Positions 37,545-45,207 of a stretch of DNA of 64,000 nucleotides are shown piece after piece (the first letter of the stretch is position 1; every line of letters starts with the position of its first letter). Under the pieces are notes generated by a model, which made no database searches, had not been told where the DNA came from, and saw only the letters and a list, made by a program, of their open reading frames with translations. The stretch lies in contig CAJMHI010000003.1 in assembly GCA_905213155.1 (NCBI GenBank), positions 9,218 through 73,217 of the forward strand, given 5' to 3'. Source of the DNA: an uncultured Acidaminococcus sp. (GTDB taxonomy: Bacteria > Bacillota > Negativicutes > Acidaminococcales > Acidaminococcaceae). The position numbers and the translations under genes were made by a program.

Positions 37545-38174
37545 ATGAAACTAAAAAAAGTAGCGGCGCTGGCAACCATGGTACTTGCGTTATTTGCGGT
37601 AGCAGCTTGTGGCAATTCTGCCCCTGCGTCTGATAGTGGTAAAAGCAGTGCGCCTGTGAGCGAGAAAGCAGCGGCCAAGGCTAAGAAGGTACTGGTTGTC
37701 TATTATTCGGATACGGGACGGACAGAACAGGTGGCTAAGGCCGTTGCCTCTGCGACCAAAGGAGACCTCCTGAAACTTGTGCCGGAGCAACCCTATACAG
37801 CTGCTGACCTGGACTACAACAATAAAAGCAGCCGCGTAACAAAGGAACATGATACGGCTAAACTGCAGGACGAAGTGAAATTGACCAATGGCAAGCCGGC
37901 CAATTGGGCAGAATATGATACCGTATTTGTGGGTTACCCCATCTGGTGGGGCATTGCAGCCTGGCCGGTGAACCAATTCCTTACCAGCAATGACTTTACC
38001 GGCAAAACCGTGATTCCCTTTGCTACAGCTTACAGCTCCGGCTTGGGCAAAAGCGCTGACCTTATCAAGGAAAAAGCCGGCAGCAAAGGCACCTGGGTAC
38101 AGGGTAAATGCTTTACCGGCTCTATTAGCGATAAAACCGTGACCGACTGGGTAAGCAGCCTGGGCGTACAATAA
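37545..38174 (+). CDS. Flavodoxin-like lipoprotein
   Basis: 209 residues. Lipobox in LFAVAACGN (Cys about 22), a short Ser/Ala/Lys linker, then a flavodoxin domain starting KVLVVYYSDTGRTEQVAKAV, where SDTGRTE is the FMN phosphate loop, and VGYPIWWGIAAWPVNQFL, which packs on the flavin. It should be an FMN electron carrier or NAD(P)H:quinone-type reductase anchored outside the cytoplasmic membrane. It follows the Tat-exported DUF362 gene by 10 nt, so both products act in the same compartment. Confidence 0.9.
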   Translation: MKLKKVAALATMVLALFAVAACGNSAPASDSGKSSAPVSEKAAAKAKKVLVVYYSDTGRTEQVAKAVASATKGDLLKLVPEQPYTAADLDYNNKSSRVTKEHDTAKLQDEVKLTNGKPANWAEYDTVFVGYPIWWGIAAWPVNQFLTSNDFTGKTVIPFATAYSSGLGKSADLIKEKAGSKGTWVQGKCFTGSISDKTVTDWVSSLGVQ

Positions 38175-38182
38175 GCTTTATG

Positions 38183-38217
38183 ACTCTCTTCCTCTAGCGG
38201 GGAGAGAGTATTTTTTG
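38183..38217 (+). terminator. Terminator after the flavodoxin gene
   Basis: ACTCTCTTCC pairs with GGGGAGAGAGT (ending 38209), followed by ATTTTTTG. Confidence 0.8.
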
Positions 38218-38344
38218 TGAAATTTTGTCATTATCGCCGCACGAAAAGGCTGATTTCCGAAATGGCCTTCCTAAATGCAGGGCTTTTCGCTATAATGGAA
38301 AAAAAGCCGGTACCATAAACGGCGAAATAAAAGGAGAAAAAATA

Positions 38345-38581
38345 ATGGCTGAATTTCACTACGAGATCGCAAAAGAGATGGGCGTATTGTCCACCAGCAA
38401 GAGTGGCTGGACCAAAGAACTGAATCTGGTCAGCTACAACGGAAAGCCTCCCAAATTTGATATCCGGGAATGGGCGCCAGGACGGGAAAAAATGGGGCGG
38501 GGTGTCACGTTAAACGAGCAGGAAGCCAAAGACCTGTGCAAGCTTTTGTTTCACTACTTCAAAACCCAGACGGAAAAATAG
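38345..38581 (+). CDS. PC4/YdbC-like single-stranded nucleic-acid-binding protein
   Basis: 78 residues. The sequence VLSTSKSGWTKELNLVSYNGKPPKFDIREWAP fits the YdbC/PC4 fold of Firmicutes: a KxxWxKELNLVSWN-type motif followed by a C-terminal helix, LNEQEAKDLCKLL. These small proteins bind single-stranded DNA or RNA. The ATG at 38345 is preferred to a start at 38225 because AAAGGAG stands just upstream and TATAAT at 38291-38296 lies after the longer start. Monocistronic. Confidence 0.88.
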   Translation: MAEFHYEIAKEMGVLSTSKSGWTKELNLVSYNGKPPKFDIREWAPGREKMGRGVTLNEQEAKDLCKLLFHYFKTQTEK

Positions 38582-38791
38582 AGTACGTTTTGAAAGAGGC
38601 CTTTTGATTCTATGGGGGCCTCTTTTGAAGAAGTAAACGCCACCAGATTTCGAATAAGCTGCATTTACTTTTTCATTTAACGGACGCCGTCCCGGAATGT
38701 TTTTCATCTTGCGCGGGATAGTTGTACATGATATAATGGCGCGTAAGAGTTAAAAAAATTGAAGTCCATTTTGAAAGAGAGGATGAGTAAT

Positions 38792-39226
38792 TTGAAAAAA
38801 CAGTTGTTAGCTGTGGTTATGGCGTTAATGGTCGGCTGCGGAACCAGCAGCGTCGTGGTTCCTGCCACTGCCTATGCCGCTGAGACCATCGGCTACGTAG
38901 ATTTAAATACGGTGTTTTCCCATCACCCTGAATTCGCTTCTGCCCGGGCAGCCATGAACCTGGAACAGCAGAAAGCCCAGAAGGAATTTCAGGAAAAAGC
39001 TCCCAGCCTGGACGATAACGGCAAACGGGCACTGGACAATACCCTGAGTGAACGGATTGCCAAAAGAGAACAGGATCTGTTTAACCCCATTCGGAAGAAG
39101 ATCCTGGATGCCGTACACAAAGTGGCCAAGGAAAAAGGCATTGATACCGTGCTTACTGCTGGCGCTGTTGTAGACGGCGGGACCGATCTGACCAATGATG
39201 TGTTAAAGGCGGTTGGCGCTAAATAA
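38792..39226 (+). CDS. OmpH/Skp-family periplasmic chaperone
   Basis: About 144 residues. Signal peptide MKKQLLAVVMALMVG and a likely signal peptidase site after TAYA; MVGC could also be read as a weak lipobox. The mature part starts TIGYVDLNTVFSHHPEF, the Skp/OmpH opening, then a long charged coiled coil and a C-terminal VDTVLTAGAVVDGGTDLTNDVL. Skp-like proteins carry outer-membrane proteins across the periplasm, so this gene is evidence for a diderm cell. TTG 38792 has GAGAGG at better spacing; ATG 38783 in the same frame is the alternative start. Confidence 0.88.
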   Translation: MKKQLLAVVMALMVGCGTSSVVVPATAYAAETIGYVDLNTVFSHHPEFASARAAMNLEQQKAQKEFQEKAPSLDDNGKRALDNTLSERIAKREQDLFNPIRKKILDAVHKVAKEKGIDTVLTAGAVVDGGTDLTNDVLKAVGAK

Positions 39227-39242
39227 TTTCATAAAAATTGAG

Positions 39243-39355
39243 GGGGCATGCTATATGGCATGCCCCTAATTGGTTAATTGAAAACCCCGCCACTATGGCG
39301 GGGGTTTCAATTAACCACAAAAACAGCAGGTGAACTACCCCTGCTGTTTTTGTCT
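39243..39355. terminator. Three consecutive hairpins after ompH
   Basis: Hairpin 1: GGGGCATGC / GCATGCCCC (39243-39251, 39258-39266). Hairpin 2: a 20-bp stem, 39272-39291 with 39297-39316, one mismatch, 5-nt loop. Hairpin 3: AAAACAGCAGG / CCTGCTGTTTT (39320-39330, 39340-39350) followed by TGTC. The last is a plausible terminator on either strand. Three in a row is more than one gene end needs. Confidence 0.75.
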
Positions 39356-39409
39356 ATATATAGTTATAACTTTAGTCTGCGGCTGCACCAAATTAATTTG
39401 TTCCTTCAT
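39335..39409 (-). CDS. Possible 24-residue small protein or leader ORF
   Basis: On the minus strand an ATG at 39409 is preceded by GGGGGGAG 8 nt upstream, followed by 24 codons and TAG at 39335-39337. The peptide begins MKEQINLVQPQTKV and is basic at the end. The stop lies in the loop of hairpin 3, which would terminate this transcript with a T-rich tail. No convincing promoter was found. It may be a small protein, a leader peptide, or chance. Confidence 0.3.
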   Translation of the reverse strand: MKEQINLVQPQTKVITIYRQKQQG

Positions 39410-39493
39410 TGTTGATCTCCCCCCGAACTTAATGTTGTTTTACAGTTTGCGGAAACTAGCGATTCATATTAACTGATAGAGTCATACTATTAT

Positions 39494-39510
39494 CCGGTAG
39501 TTACTACCGG
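39494..39510. repeat. Perfect dyad CCGGTAG-TTA-CTACCGG upstream of the aldo/keto reductase
   Basis: 7-bp arms, 3-bp centre. It lies 53 bp before the -35 of the reductase promoter. A candidate activator or repressor site; no regulator can be named. Confidence 0.5.
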
Positions 39511-39562
39511 TCAAGCCGCTTTTACATAAAATTTCCAAATCCGAACAACAATTGAAAAAATA

Positions 39563-39592
39563 TTGAACAAAGGAGAGCATTTCCTTTATAAT
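39563..39592 (+). promoter_or_regulatory. Aldo/keto reductase promoter
   Basis: TTGAAC (39563-39568), 18-bp spacer, TATAAT (39587-39592). The GTATA-N14 element of neighbouring promoters is not present here. Confidence 0.65.
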
Positions 39593-39648
39593 ATAAGTAC
39601 TAGTGGGGTACATTGCAGTAGGCAAGAAACCCCGGGGGAGGGAAAAAT

Positions 39649-40791
39649 ATGCAACTACCAGCAAAAAAATTAGGATTTGGCTTTATGCGGATGCCGCTAT
39701 TGGATCCTGACAACCAACAGGCAATTGATGTAGCACAGCTGCAGAAAATGGTGGATCTTTTCTTCCAGAAAGGGTTTACCTATTGTGATACGGCCTGGAT
39801 GTATCACGATTTTAAAAGTGAGGAAACGGTGGGAAGCGTTGTGGTGGACCGGTATCCCCGGAATGCGTTTACAATGGCCACCAAAATGCCGGATATGATG
39901 CTGAAAAAGGCTGAAGAAGTGCCGGAAATCTTTGAAGCGCAGAAGAAAAAACTCCATGTGGACTATTTTGATTATTACCTGGTTCACGATATGAATAACG
40001 TGAATTATCAGAAGGCGGTAAAGTTTGGTGTATTGGATTTCCTGCAGAAAAAACGGGCCTCTGGAGAAATTAAATGTCTGGGCTTCTCTTTCCACGACAC
40101 GGCAGATGTGTTGGATAAGCTGCTTACAAAGCATCCCTTTTTTGAATTTGTACAGTTGCAAATCAATTACCTGGATTGGGAGAGTGCCGGTATCCAGGGG
40201 CATGCCTGCTATGATGTGTGCGTGAAGCATGGCAAAAAGGTTATTGTAATGGAACCCGTAAAGGGCGGGACACTGGCCAATCCGCCAGAAAATGTCAAAA
40301 AAATGCTGTCCGAAGTGCATCCGGATTGGAGTCCTGCTTCCTGGGCCATTCGCTTTGCTGCCAGCCTCCCTGAGGTGATGGTGGTGCTTTCGGGTATGAG
40401 CACACTGGCACAGGTGGAAGATAATACCACCTACATGGAAAACTTTACGCCGCTTACCCAGAAGGAATGGGAATTGCTGCTAAAGGCGGCAGAAATGCTC
40501 CGGCAGACCATTGCGATCCCTTGCACGGGATGCCGCTACTGCGTGGAAGCCAATCATTGTCCTAAAAATATTCCCATTCCCAACTATTTTGCTCTTTTTA
40601 ATACAAAGAAGTTCCTGCATCGCCCACGGTTCTCCCCGGAAGTGGAGTACTACGATAACTATGTGGCAAGCGGTTATGGCAAAGCTTCAGACTGTATTTT
40701 GTGCCATGGCTGTGAGAAGGTTTGCCCGCAGCATATAAAAATCACGGAATGGCTTCCTAAGGTAACTGCTGAACTGGATGTGGAACAATAA
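39649..40791 (+). CDS. Aldo/keto reductase with ferredoxin-type Fe-S domain
   Basis: 380 residues. The TIM-barrel AKR domain (about 1-275) has the catalytic Tyr in FTYCDTAWMYHDFKSEE, Lys in TKMPDM and His in YLVHDM. A C-terminal domain (about 285-375) carries two Cys clusters, CTGCRYCVEANHCP and CILCHGCEKVCP, consistent with two [4Fe-4S] clusters. This combined form is common in anaerobes; electrons may come from ferredoxin, but the substrate is unknown. GGGGAGGG ribosome site before ATG 39649. Own promoter. Confidence 0.92.
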   Translation: MQLPAKKLGFGFMRMPLLDPDNQQAIDVAQLQKMVDLFFQKGFTYCDTAWMYHDFKSEETVGSVVVDRYPRNAFTMATKMPDMMLKKAEEVPEIFEAQKKKLHVDYFDYYLVHDMNNVNYQKAVKFGVLDFLQKKRASGEIKCLGFSFHDTADVLDKLLTKHPFFEFVQLQINYLDWESAGIQGHACYDVCVKHGKKVIVMEPVKGGTLANPPENVKKMLSEVHPDWSPASWAIRFAASLPEVMVVLSGMSTLAQVEDNTTYMENFTPLTQKEWELLLKAAEMLRQTIAIPCTGCRYCVEANHCPKNIPIPNYFALFNTKKFLHRPRFSPEVEYYDNYVASGYGKASDCILCHGCEKVCPQHIKITEWLPKVTAELDVEQ

Positions 40792-40812
40792 AAGCTTACC
40801 TATACGTATGAC

Positions 40813-40868
40813 GTATGGGAAGAACTGCCCAACAAGTATTTGCTATGGCTATGAAACCTTTCTATAAT
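40813..40868 (+). promoter_or_regulatory. Regulated promoter of the iron alcohol dehydrogenase (GTATG-N14-ACAAGTATT element)
   Basis: GTATG (40813-40817), 14 bp, ACAAGTATT (40832-40840), TTTGCT at the -35 position (40839-40844), 18-bp spacer, TATAAT (40863-40868). Same geometry as the four sister promoters. A second ACGTAT at 40804-40809 may extend the site. Confidence 0.65.
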
Positions 40869-40927
40869 AAGGATGGTAAGAGCAGGTGGAGAGCTTGCAA
40901 AAGCTCGTAAATGGGAAAGGAGATTAG

Positions 40928-42112
40928 ATGCAAATGAAACCGTATAACTTTTTTGCCCCTACCCGGGTGCTTTTTGGTGAAGGTCAGTTGAGCAATCTGC
41001 ATACACTCCCTATGCCGGGGAAAAAGGCGCTACTTGTCATCAGCAATGGTAAATCCACGATTACAAACGGCAGCCTTGCCCGCACGCAGGAGGAGCTGAA
41101 AAAAGCCGGGTGCGAATACGTTGTTTTTAATAAAGTCGCTGCCAATCCCTTAAAAGAAGTGGTGGAAGAAGGAGCGCAGTGTGCCAGGGATAATGGCTGT
41201 GATTTCGTAGTGGCCTTAGGCGGCGGCAGCGTAATGGATGCTGCCAAGAATATGGCTATGTTTGCTCCGCAGGATTCTAAAGATTTGTGGGACTATGTAT
41301 TTACGGACTATGGCAAAAAGAGAGTTCCGGAAAAGCCGGTCTTGCCCTGGATTGCCATTACGACTTCTGCCGGCACGGGCTCTGAAGTGGATGCCGCTGG
41401 CGTTATCACCAACACAAAGACCAATGAAAAAATCGGCGTAGGCGGTTTTCCCGGTATGATGGCTCTATATGCCATTGTGGATCCGGAACTGATGAAAACT
41501 GTACCTCCCAAATTTACGGCCTATCAGGGCTTTGATGCGTTATTCCACAGCCTGGAAGGCTATATCGCCAATAACGATAATCCAATGGGAGAAATGGTGC
41601 AGCGGGCTGCTATCGAAAATATCGGCAAGTATTTGCCACGGGCCATCCAGAATGGGAATGATATGGAAGCCCGGGACGCTGTTGCGTTTGCCAATACCAT
41701 GAGCGGCTACAGCATGGACGTTTCTGCCTGCACGTCGGAGCACTCTATGGAACATGCCATGAGTGCCTATCACACCCAGTTGCCCCATGGTGCAGGGCTG
41801 ATTATGATTTCCTACGAATATTTCAAATTCTGGATTGATAAACACATTATTGATGACCGTTTTGTCGCTATGGCACACTTTTTGGGTAAAGAAGATGCCA
41901 AGAAACCGGAAGATTTTCTGGAAGCGCTGCTGGATTTGCAAAAAGCTTGCGGCGTAGACGATCTCAAGATGAGCGACTATGGGATTCAAAAAGACGAAGC
42001 CATGAAGTTTGCCAAAAACGCCCGCTCTGCTATGGGCGTACTCTTCCAGTTTGACCCGGCGGAAACTACTGATGAAGAAATCGCCGGTATCTACGAAAGA
42101 GCCTACAAATAA
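40928..42112 (+). CDS. Iron-containing alcohol dehydrogenase (butanol dehydrogenase type)
   Basis: 394 residues, group III metal-dependent dehydrogenase. The NAD(P) site GGGSVMDAAKNMA lies near residue 100. Metal ligands are expected in DALFHSLEGYI and in SEHSMEHAMSAYH (near 275), close to LPHGAGLIMISYEYF. The opening PYNFFAPTRVLFGEGQL is that of YqdH/BdhA-type enzymes. It reduces aldehydes to alcohols in fermentation or detoxification. AAGGAG precedes ATG 40928. Single gene with its own regulated promoter and terminator. Confidence 0.93.
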   Translation: MQMKPYNFFAPTRVLFGEGQLSNLHTLPMPGKKALLVISNGKSTITNGSLARTQEELKKAGCEYVVFNKVAANPLKEVVEEGAQCARDNGCDFVVALGGGSVMDAAKNMAMFAPQDSKDLWDYVFTDYGKKRVPEKPVLPWIAITTSAGTGSEVDAAGVITNTKTNEKIGVGGFPGMMALYAIVDPELMKTVPPKFTAYQGFDALFHSLEGYIANNDNPMGEMVQRAAIENIGKYLPRAIQNGNDMEARDAVAFANTMSGYSMDVSACTSEHSMEHAMSAYHTQLPHGAGLIMISYEYFKFWIDKHIIDDRFVAMAHFLGKEDAKKPEDFLEALLDLQKACGVDDLKMSDYGIQKDEAMKFAKNARSAMGVLFQFDPAETTDEEIAGIYERAYK

Positions 42113-42118
42113 AAATCA

Positions 42119-42162
42119 AAACAAAAGAGGGGCTTCTCCAAGGGGGGCCTCTCCTTTGTTTT
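42119..42162 (+). terminator. Terminator after the alcohol dehydrogenase
   Basis: AAACAAAAGAGGGGC (42119-42133) pairs imperfectly with GCCTCTCCTTTGTTTT (42147-42162). Confidence 0.6.
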
Positions 42163-42256
42163 ATGAAAGTTTTTCATTAATCGAGGAAGATTATCTATTT
42201 TCTATTCCTCCAGAAGCAACGTATAATAGACATAGAAACTTTATGGGGGAGACGCT

Positions 42257-43597
42257 ATGAAAGAAACACTATTGTTCAGCAACCGGTCCTTGCTGCAACT
42301 GTTTTATCCGATCGTATTGGAGCAGCTGCTGATTATTTTTGCGGGATTTACGGATTCCATCATGGTGGCCTCCCTGGGAGAAGCGGCTGTGTCAGGCGTC
42401 TCCATGATCGACAATATCGTGGTGCTCTTAATCCTCGTATTTACTGCACTTGCCAGCGGCGGTGCGGTACTCATGGGGCAGTACCTGGGGCGTGGGGATT
42501 TATCGCAGGCGCAGGAATCAGGACGACAGACAGTTTGGATCAGTGCACTGCTGTCCCTTGTGCTTATGGCTGCTTTTTATGGTGCCAGGACCCTTATTTT
42601 TACAGATTTATATGGGGGTACGGAACCGGATGTGATGCGCAGTGCGACGGAGTATTTTAATGTAATCGGGCTTTCCATTCCCTTTGTGGCTTTAAACCAG
42701 GCAGGGAGCGCCATTTTCCGCACGGCGGGGAATACGAAATTCCCCATGCTGGTGGTCTTGGGAGCAGATATTTTTAATGTGTTCGGCAATTATACCGCTA
42801 TCTTTATCCTGCGTTGGGGCGTGACGGGGACCGCAATTTCTACGTTGCTAAGCCGGATCATTTCGGCTGCCGTGGTCCTGTATGTAGCCCAGCATGCGAA
42901 TTTCTCCCTGCGTTTGCCTAATATTTTCCGGGGGAAATTGGAAAAATCTCTGATTTACCGGATTCTGCAAGTAGGGATTCCTTTCAGTATTGAAAATGGA
43001 TTGTTTCAGCTGGGGAAAATTGTGGTCTACAGTGTTGTCACCGGATTTGGCACCAGCGCCATTGCGGCATATGCCGTAGGAACTACACTTACAGGCTTTC
43101 AGGCGCTGCCGGGGGTAGCGATGAATACAGGGTCTACTACCGTAATTTCCCGCTGCCTGGGAGCGGGAAAAATCGAGCAGAGCCGCTATTATACCAAAAA
43201 AATTATTTTATGGATTATGGCGGCGGATTTGGGAGCTACAATTTTACTTTTTATGCTCTGGCCGGGATTTTTGCGCATTTACGATTTTCCTGCTGCTACG
43301 ATGGATTTGGTCTTCCAAACACTGCTCTGGCATGGCGTATTGGAAGTCCTTATCTGGCCGCTCACCTTTACGCTGCCGGTGGTGTTCCGCTCTGCCGGGG
43401 ATGCTCGTTTTGCCATGATTGTGGGGGTTATCAGTATGATGACCATACGTGTGGGCGGGGCGTATGTGCTGTGCGGCCCTTTGCACTGCGGCATGATGGG
43501 GGCTTGGTATGCGATGTTCCTGGATTGGGTGGTGCGTGCGATGATTTACGTGCCCCATTATTTGAACCGCAGCTATCTGCGGCATAAATTAATCTAA
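42257..43597 (+). CDS. MATE-family efflux transporter
   Basis: 446 residues, about twelve hydrophobic segments in two symmetrical halves. Typical MATE stretches are LLQLFYPIVLEQLLIIFAGFTDSIMVASLGEAAVSGVS at the start and SGGAVLMGQYLGRGD, with the second-half copy GVAMNTGSTTVISRCLGAG. It exports drugs or cationic metabolites by Na+ or H+ antiport. Start ATG 42257 follows GGGGGAG; TATAAT at 42222-42227. Substrate unknown; its place in a redox island suggests export of toxic compounds. Confidence 0.92.
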   Translation: MKETLLFSNRSLLQLFYPIVLEQLLIIFAGFTDSIMVASLGEAAVSGVSMIDNIVVLLILVFTALASGGAVLMGQYLGRGDLSQAQESGRQTVWISALLSLVLMAAFYGARTLIFTDLYGGTEPDVMRSATEYFNVIGLSIPFVALNQAGSAIFRTAGNTKFPMLVVLGADIFNVFGNYTAIFILRWGVTGTAISTLLSRIISAAVVLYVAQHANFSLRLPNIFRGKLEKSLIYRILQVGIPFSIENGLFQLGKIVVYSVVTGFGTSAIAAYAVGTTLTGFQALPGVAMNTGSTTVISRCLGAGKIEQSRYYTKKIILWIMAADLGATILLFMLWPGFLRIYDFPAATMDLVFQTLLWHGVLEVLIWPLTFTLPVVFRSAGDARFAMIVGVISMMTIRVGGAYVLCGPLHCGMMGAWYAMFLDWVVRAMIYVPHYLNRSYLRHKLI

Positions 43598-43633
43598 AAA
43601 TCTTGGCTGTGGATACGTAGCTATACGAGAGAT

Positions 43634-43689
43634 GTATAGAAAGCAAAAAAGGATAAGTATTGTATCTTGCTGGGGGAAAACCGTATAAT
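43634..43689 (+). promoter_or_regulatory. Regulated promoter of tatAC (GTATA-N14-ATAAGTATT element)
   Basis: GTATA (43634-43638), 14 bp, ATAAGTATT (43653-43661), TTGTAT (43660-43665), 18-bp spacer, TATAAT (43684-43689). Confidence 0.7.
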
Positions 43690-43736
43690 ATAGAAAAATA
43701 TAGTATAGCAGTATGCCTTGCGATAAGGAGGAGCCT

Positions 43737-44060
43737 ATGTTTGGATTGGGAGTACCAGAACTGATTTTGATTTTGATTATCGGCCTGATTGTTTTTGGAC
43801 CGGGAAAGCTGCCCACTATTGGCAGTGCACTGGGGAAAAGTCTGCGGGAATTTAAGGACGCCATGAATGCGCCCAGTGGTAGCGCACAGGATACCCCGCC
43901 TGCGGCACAAAATGCCATGCAAGAGGCCCAGCCCTCCAACCATGCAGCCATGGAAGCTGCGGCTAAAGAGGCCGTGCTGCATACGAAAGAGCAGCCCGCC
44001 GCAGCGCCTGACGTGACGGCTGCACAACATGCCGTAACACCTCCTGAAAAAAATGCCTGA
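43737..44060 (+). CDS. tatA: Sec-independent protein translocase TatA
   Basis: 107 residues. One N-terminal transmembrane helix (residues 4-22, [21 protein letters not shown]) is followed by the [21 protein letters not shown] amphipathic helix and a polar Ala/Gln-rich tail. TatA oligomers form the pore for folded, twin-arginine substrates. No separate TatB is present, so this is a minimal TatAC system. ATG 43737 follows AAGGAGG (43725-43731); the in-frame ATG at 43713 lacks one. It overlaps tatC by 8 bp. Confidence 0.94.
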   Translation: MFGLGVPELILILIIGLIVFGPGKLPTIGSALGKSLREFKDAMNAPSGSAQDTPPAAQNAMQEAQPSNHAAMEAAAKEAVLHTKEQPAAAPDVTAAQHAVTPPEKNA

Positions 44061-44769
44061 GGATAAGCCTGACCAGGATGGGGCCATGAGCTGGCAGGGC
44101 CATTTGGAGGAATTGCGTAGCCGCCTGATTAAATCACTCCTTGCGATTGCCGCAGGGATGGTTCTTAGCGCATTCTATATAGAGCCGCTCATGGGGCTAT
44201 TGACCCGCTATGCGGAAAAGTTGTATTTTATGCGCCCTGCAGAAGCCTTTATGATCTATTTTAAAGTTATTCTGGTCAGCGGCATTGTGGTGGCGTCTCC
44301 CATATGGTTCTATCAGTTTTGGGCCTTTCTTTTGCCGGCGTTTACAGAAAAAGAGAAAAAGATACTGGCTCTTTATGTCCCGTCTTCAGTGCTCCTGTTT
44401 GCAGCTGGGATTGCGTTTTCCTTTTTTGTGGTGCTGCCTCGGGGCTTGGAATTTTTTATGACCTTTACCACGCCAGGCGTGACGCCGCTTTTATCCCTGG
44501 AGAGTTATTTGGACTTTGTGCTGTATCTGGTGCTGCCCTTTGGCTTTGTGTTTAATTTGCCTTTGGCGCTCATCCTTATGGTAGAAGCCGGGATTATCAC
44601 CAGCACAAAGCTTAGAAAAGCCAGACGCTATGTAATTTTTATTTCTTTTGTCATTGCTGCTGTGGTGACACCTACCACGGATATGCTGAGTCAATGCCTT
44701 CTGGCAGTGCCTATGATTTTGTTGTATGAAATCAGTCTGCTTGTCATCCGCGTGGTCTGCAGAAAATAA
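44053..44769 (+). CDS. tatC: Sec-independent protein translocase TatC
   Basis: 238 residues, six transmembrane helices. The family motifs are [14 protein letters not shown] at the N terminus (signal-peptide binding), [28 protein letters not shown], and the C-terminal [25 protein letters not shown]. It recognises twin-arginine signals; the DUF362 protein at 36422-37534 is the visible substrate in this window. The start overlaps tatA by 8 bp. Confidence 0.96.
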   Translation: MPEDKPDQDGAMSWQGHLEELRSRLIKSLLAIAAGMVLSAFYIEPLMGLLTRYAEKLYFMRPAEAFMIYFKVILVSGIVVASPIWFYQFWAFLLPAFTEKEKKILALYVPSSVLLFAAGIAFSFFVVLPRGLEFFMTFTTPGVTPLLSLESYLDFVLYLVLPFGFVFNLPLALILMVEAGIITSTKLRKARRYVIFISFVIAAVVTPTTDMLSQCLLAVPMILLYEISLLVIRVVCRK

Positions 44770-44775
44770 TTTTAC

Positions 44776-44804
44776 TTGCATAAAATCCGCAGGCATGATA
44801 TCAT
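44776..44804 (+). promoter_or_regulatory. rpsT promoter
   Basis: TTGCAT (44776-44781), 17-bp spacer, TATCAT (44799-44804). Confidence 0.6.
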
Positions 44805-44837
44805 ATTGCGGTAAAGCTAATTGGTGGAGGTGAAAAC

Positions 44838-45101
44838 ATGCCGAATATTAAGTCTTCCATTCGTAGTGTCAAGACTGATGCTGAACGGCGCGCTGCCAAT
44901 GGCCCGGTGAAAGCTGAAATCCGCAGCACCGCACGCAAAGTTGAAGCTTTTGCCGCTGCAGGTTCTAAAGAAGAGGCGCAGGCCACTTTGAAGGTAGCGG
45001 CAAGCTTATTGGATAAAGCAGCCCGCAAGGGAACGGTGAACAAGAAAGCTGCTGCTCGCAAAAAGTCCCGTTTGGCAAAGAAAGTAAATGCAGCGCAATA
45101 A
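44838..45101 (+). CDS. rpsT: Ribosomal protein S20
   Basis: 87 residues, very basic, three-helix pattern of S20: [29 protein letters not shown] at the start, a central KAASLLDKAARKGTVNKKAAARKKSRL, ending KKVNAAQ. It binds 16S rRNA early in 30S assembly. GGAGG precedes the ATG. It lies ahead of lepA, a common Firmicutes pair, with a terminator and a new promoter between them. Confidence 0.97.
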   Translation: MPNIKSSIRSVKTDAERRAANGPVKAEIRSTARKVEAFAAAGSKEEAQATLKVAASLLDKAARKGTVNKKAAARKKSRLAKKVNAAQ

Positions 45102-45111
45102 ACTGCACTGA

Positions 45112-45146
45112 GAAGGCTGACAACGTTTCGTTGCCAGCTTTTTTTG
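45112..45146 (+). terminator. rpsT terminator
   Basis: GGCTGACAACG (about 45115-45125) pairs with CGTTGCCAGC, followed by seven T. The lepA -35 (TTGCCA, 45131-45136) lies inside the right arm. Confidence 0.8.
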
Positions 45147-45160
45147 TACTATGGTAAAAT
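45131..45160 (+). promoter_or_regulatory. lepA promoter overlapping the rpsT terminator
   Basis: TTGCCA (45131-45136), 18-bp spacer that includes the T-run, TAAAAT (45155-45160). Confidence 0.5.
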
Positions 45161-45207
45161 AAATCGTAGCATTTTATATAGATCATACAACGTGAAGGGA
45201 GATACCA

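Larger units (their letters stand above)
39227..39648. other. 420-bp intergenic region between ompH and the aldo/keto reductase
   Basis: It contains, in order, three hairpins (39243-39355), a possible minus-strand 24-codon ORF, an AT-rich stretch, a perfect dyad CCGGTAG-TTA-CTACCGG (39494-39510), and a promoter TTGAAC (39563-39568)-N18-TATAAT (39587-39592) for the reductase. Nothing else recognisable was found in 39425-39490. Confidence 0.7.

Noticed and set aside
39243..39355. Possible CRISPR-like repeat cluster
   Set aside because: The three hairpins differ in sequence and spacing; there are no repeated units with spacers.
42180..42227. GTATA-N14 regulon element before the MATE gene
   Set aside because: A TATAAT is present, but the upstream GTATA and most of the ATARGYATT half are missing at the right spacing.
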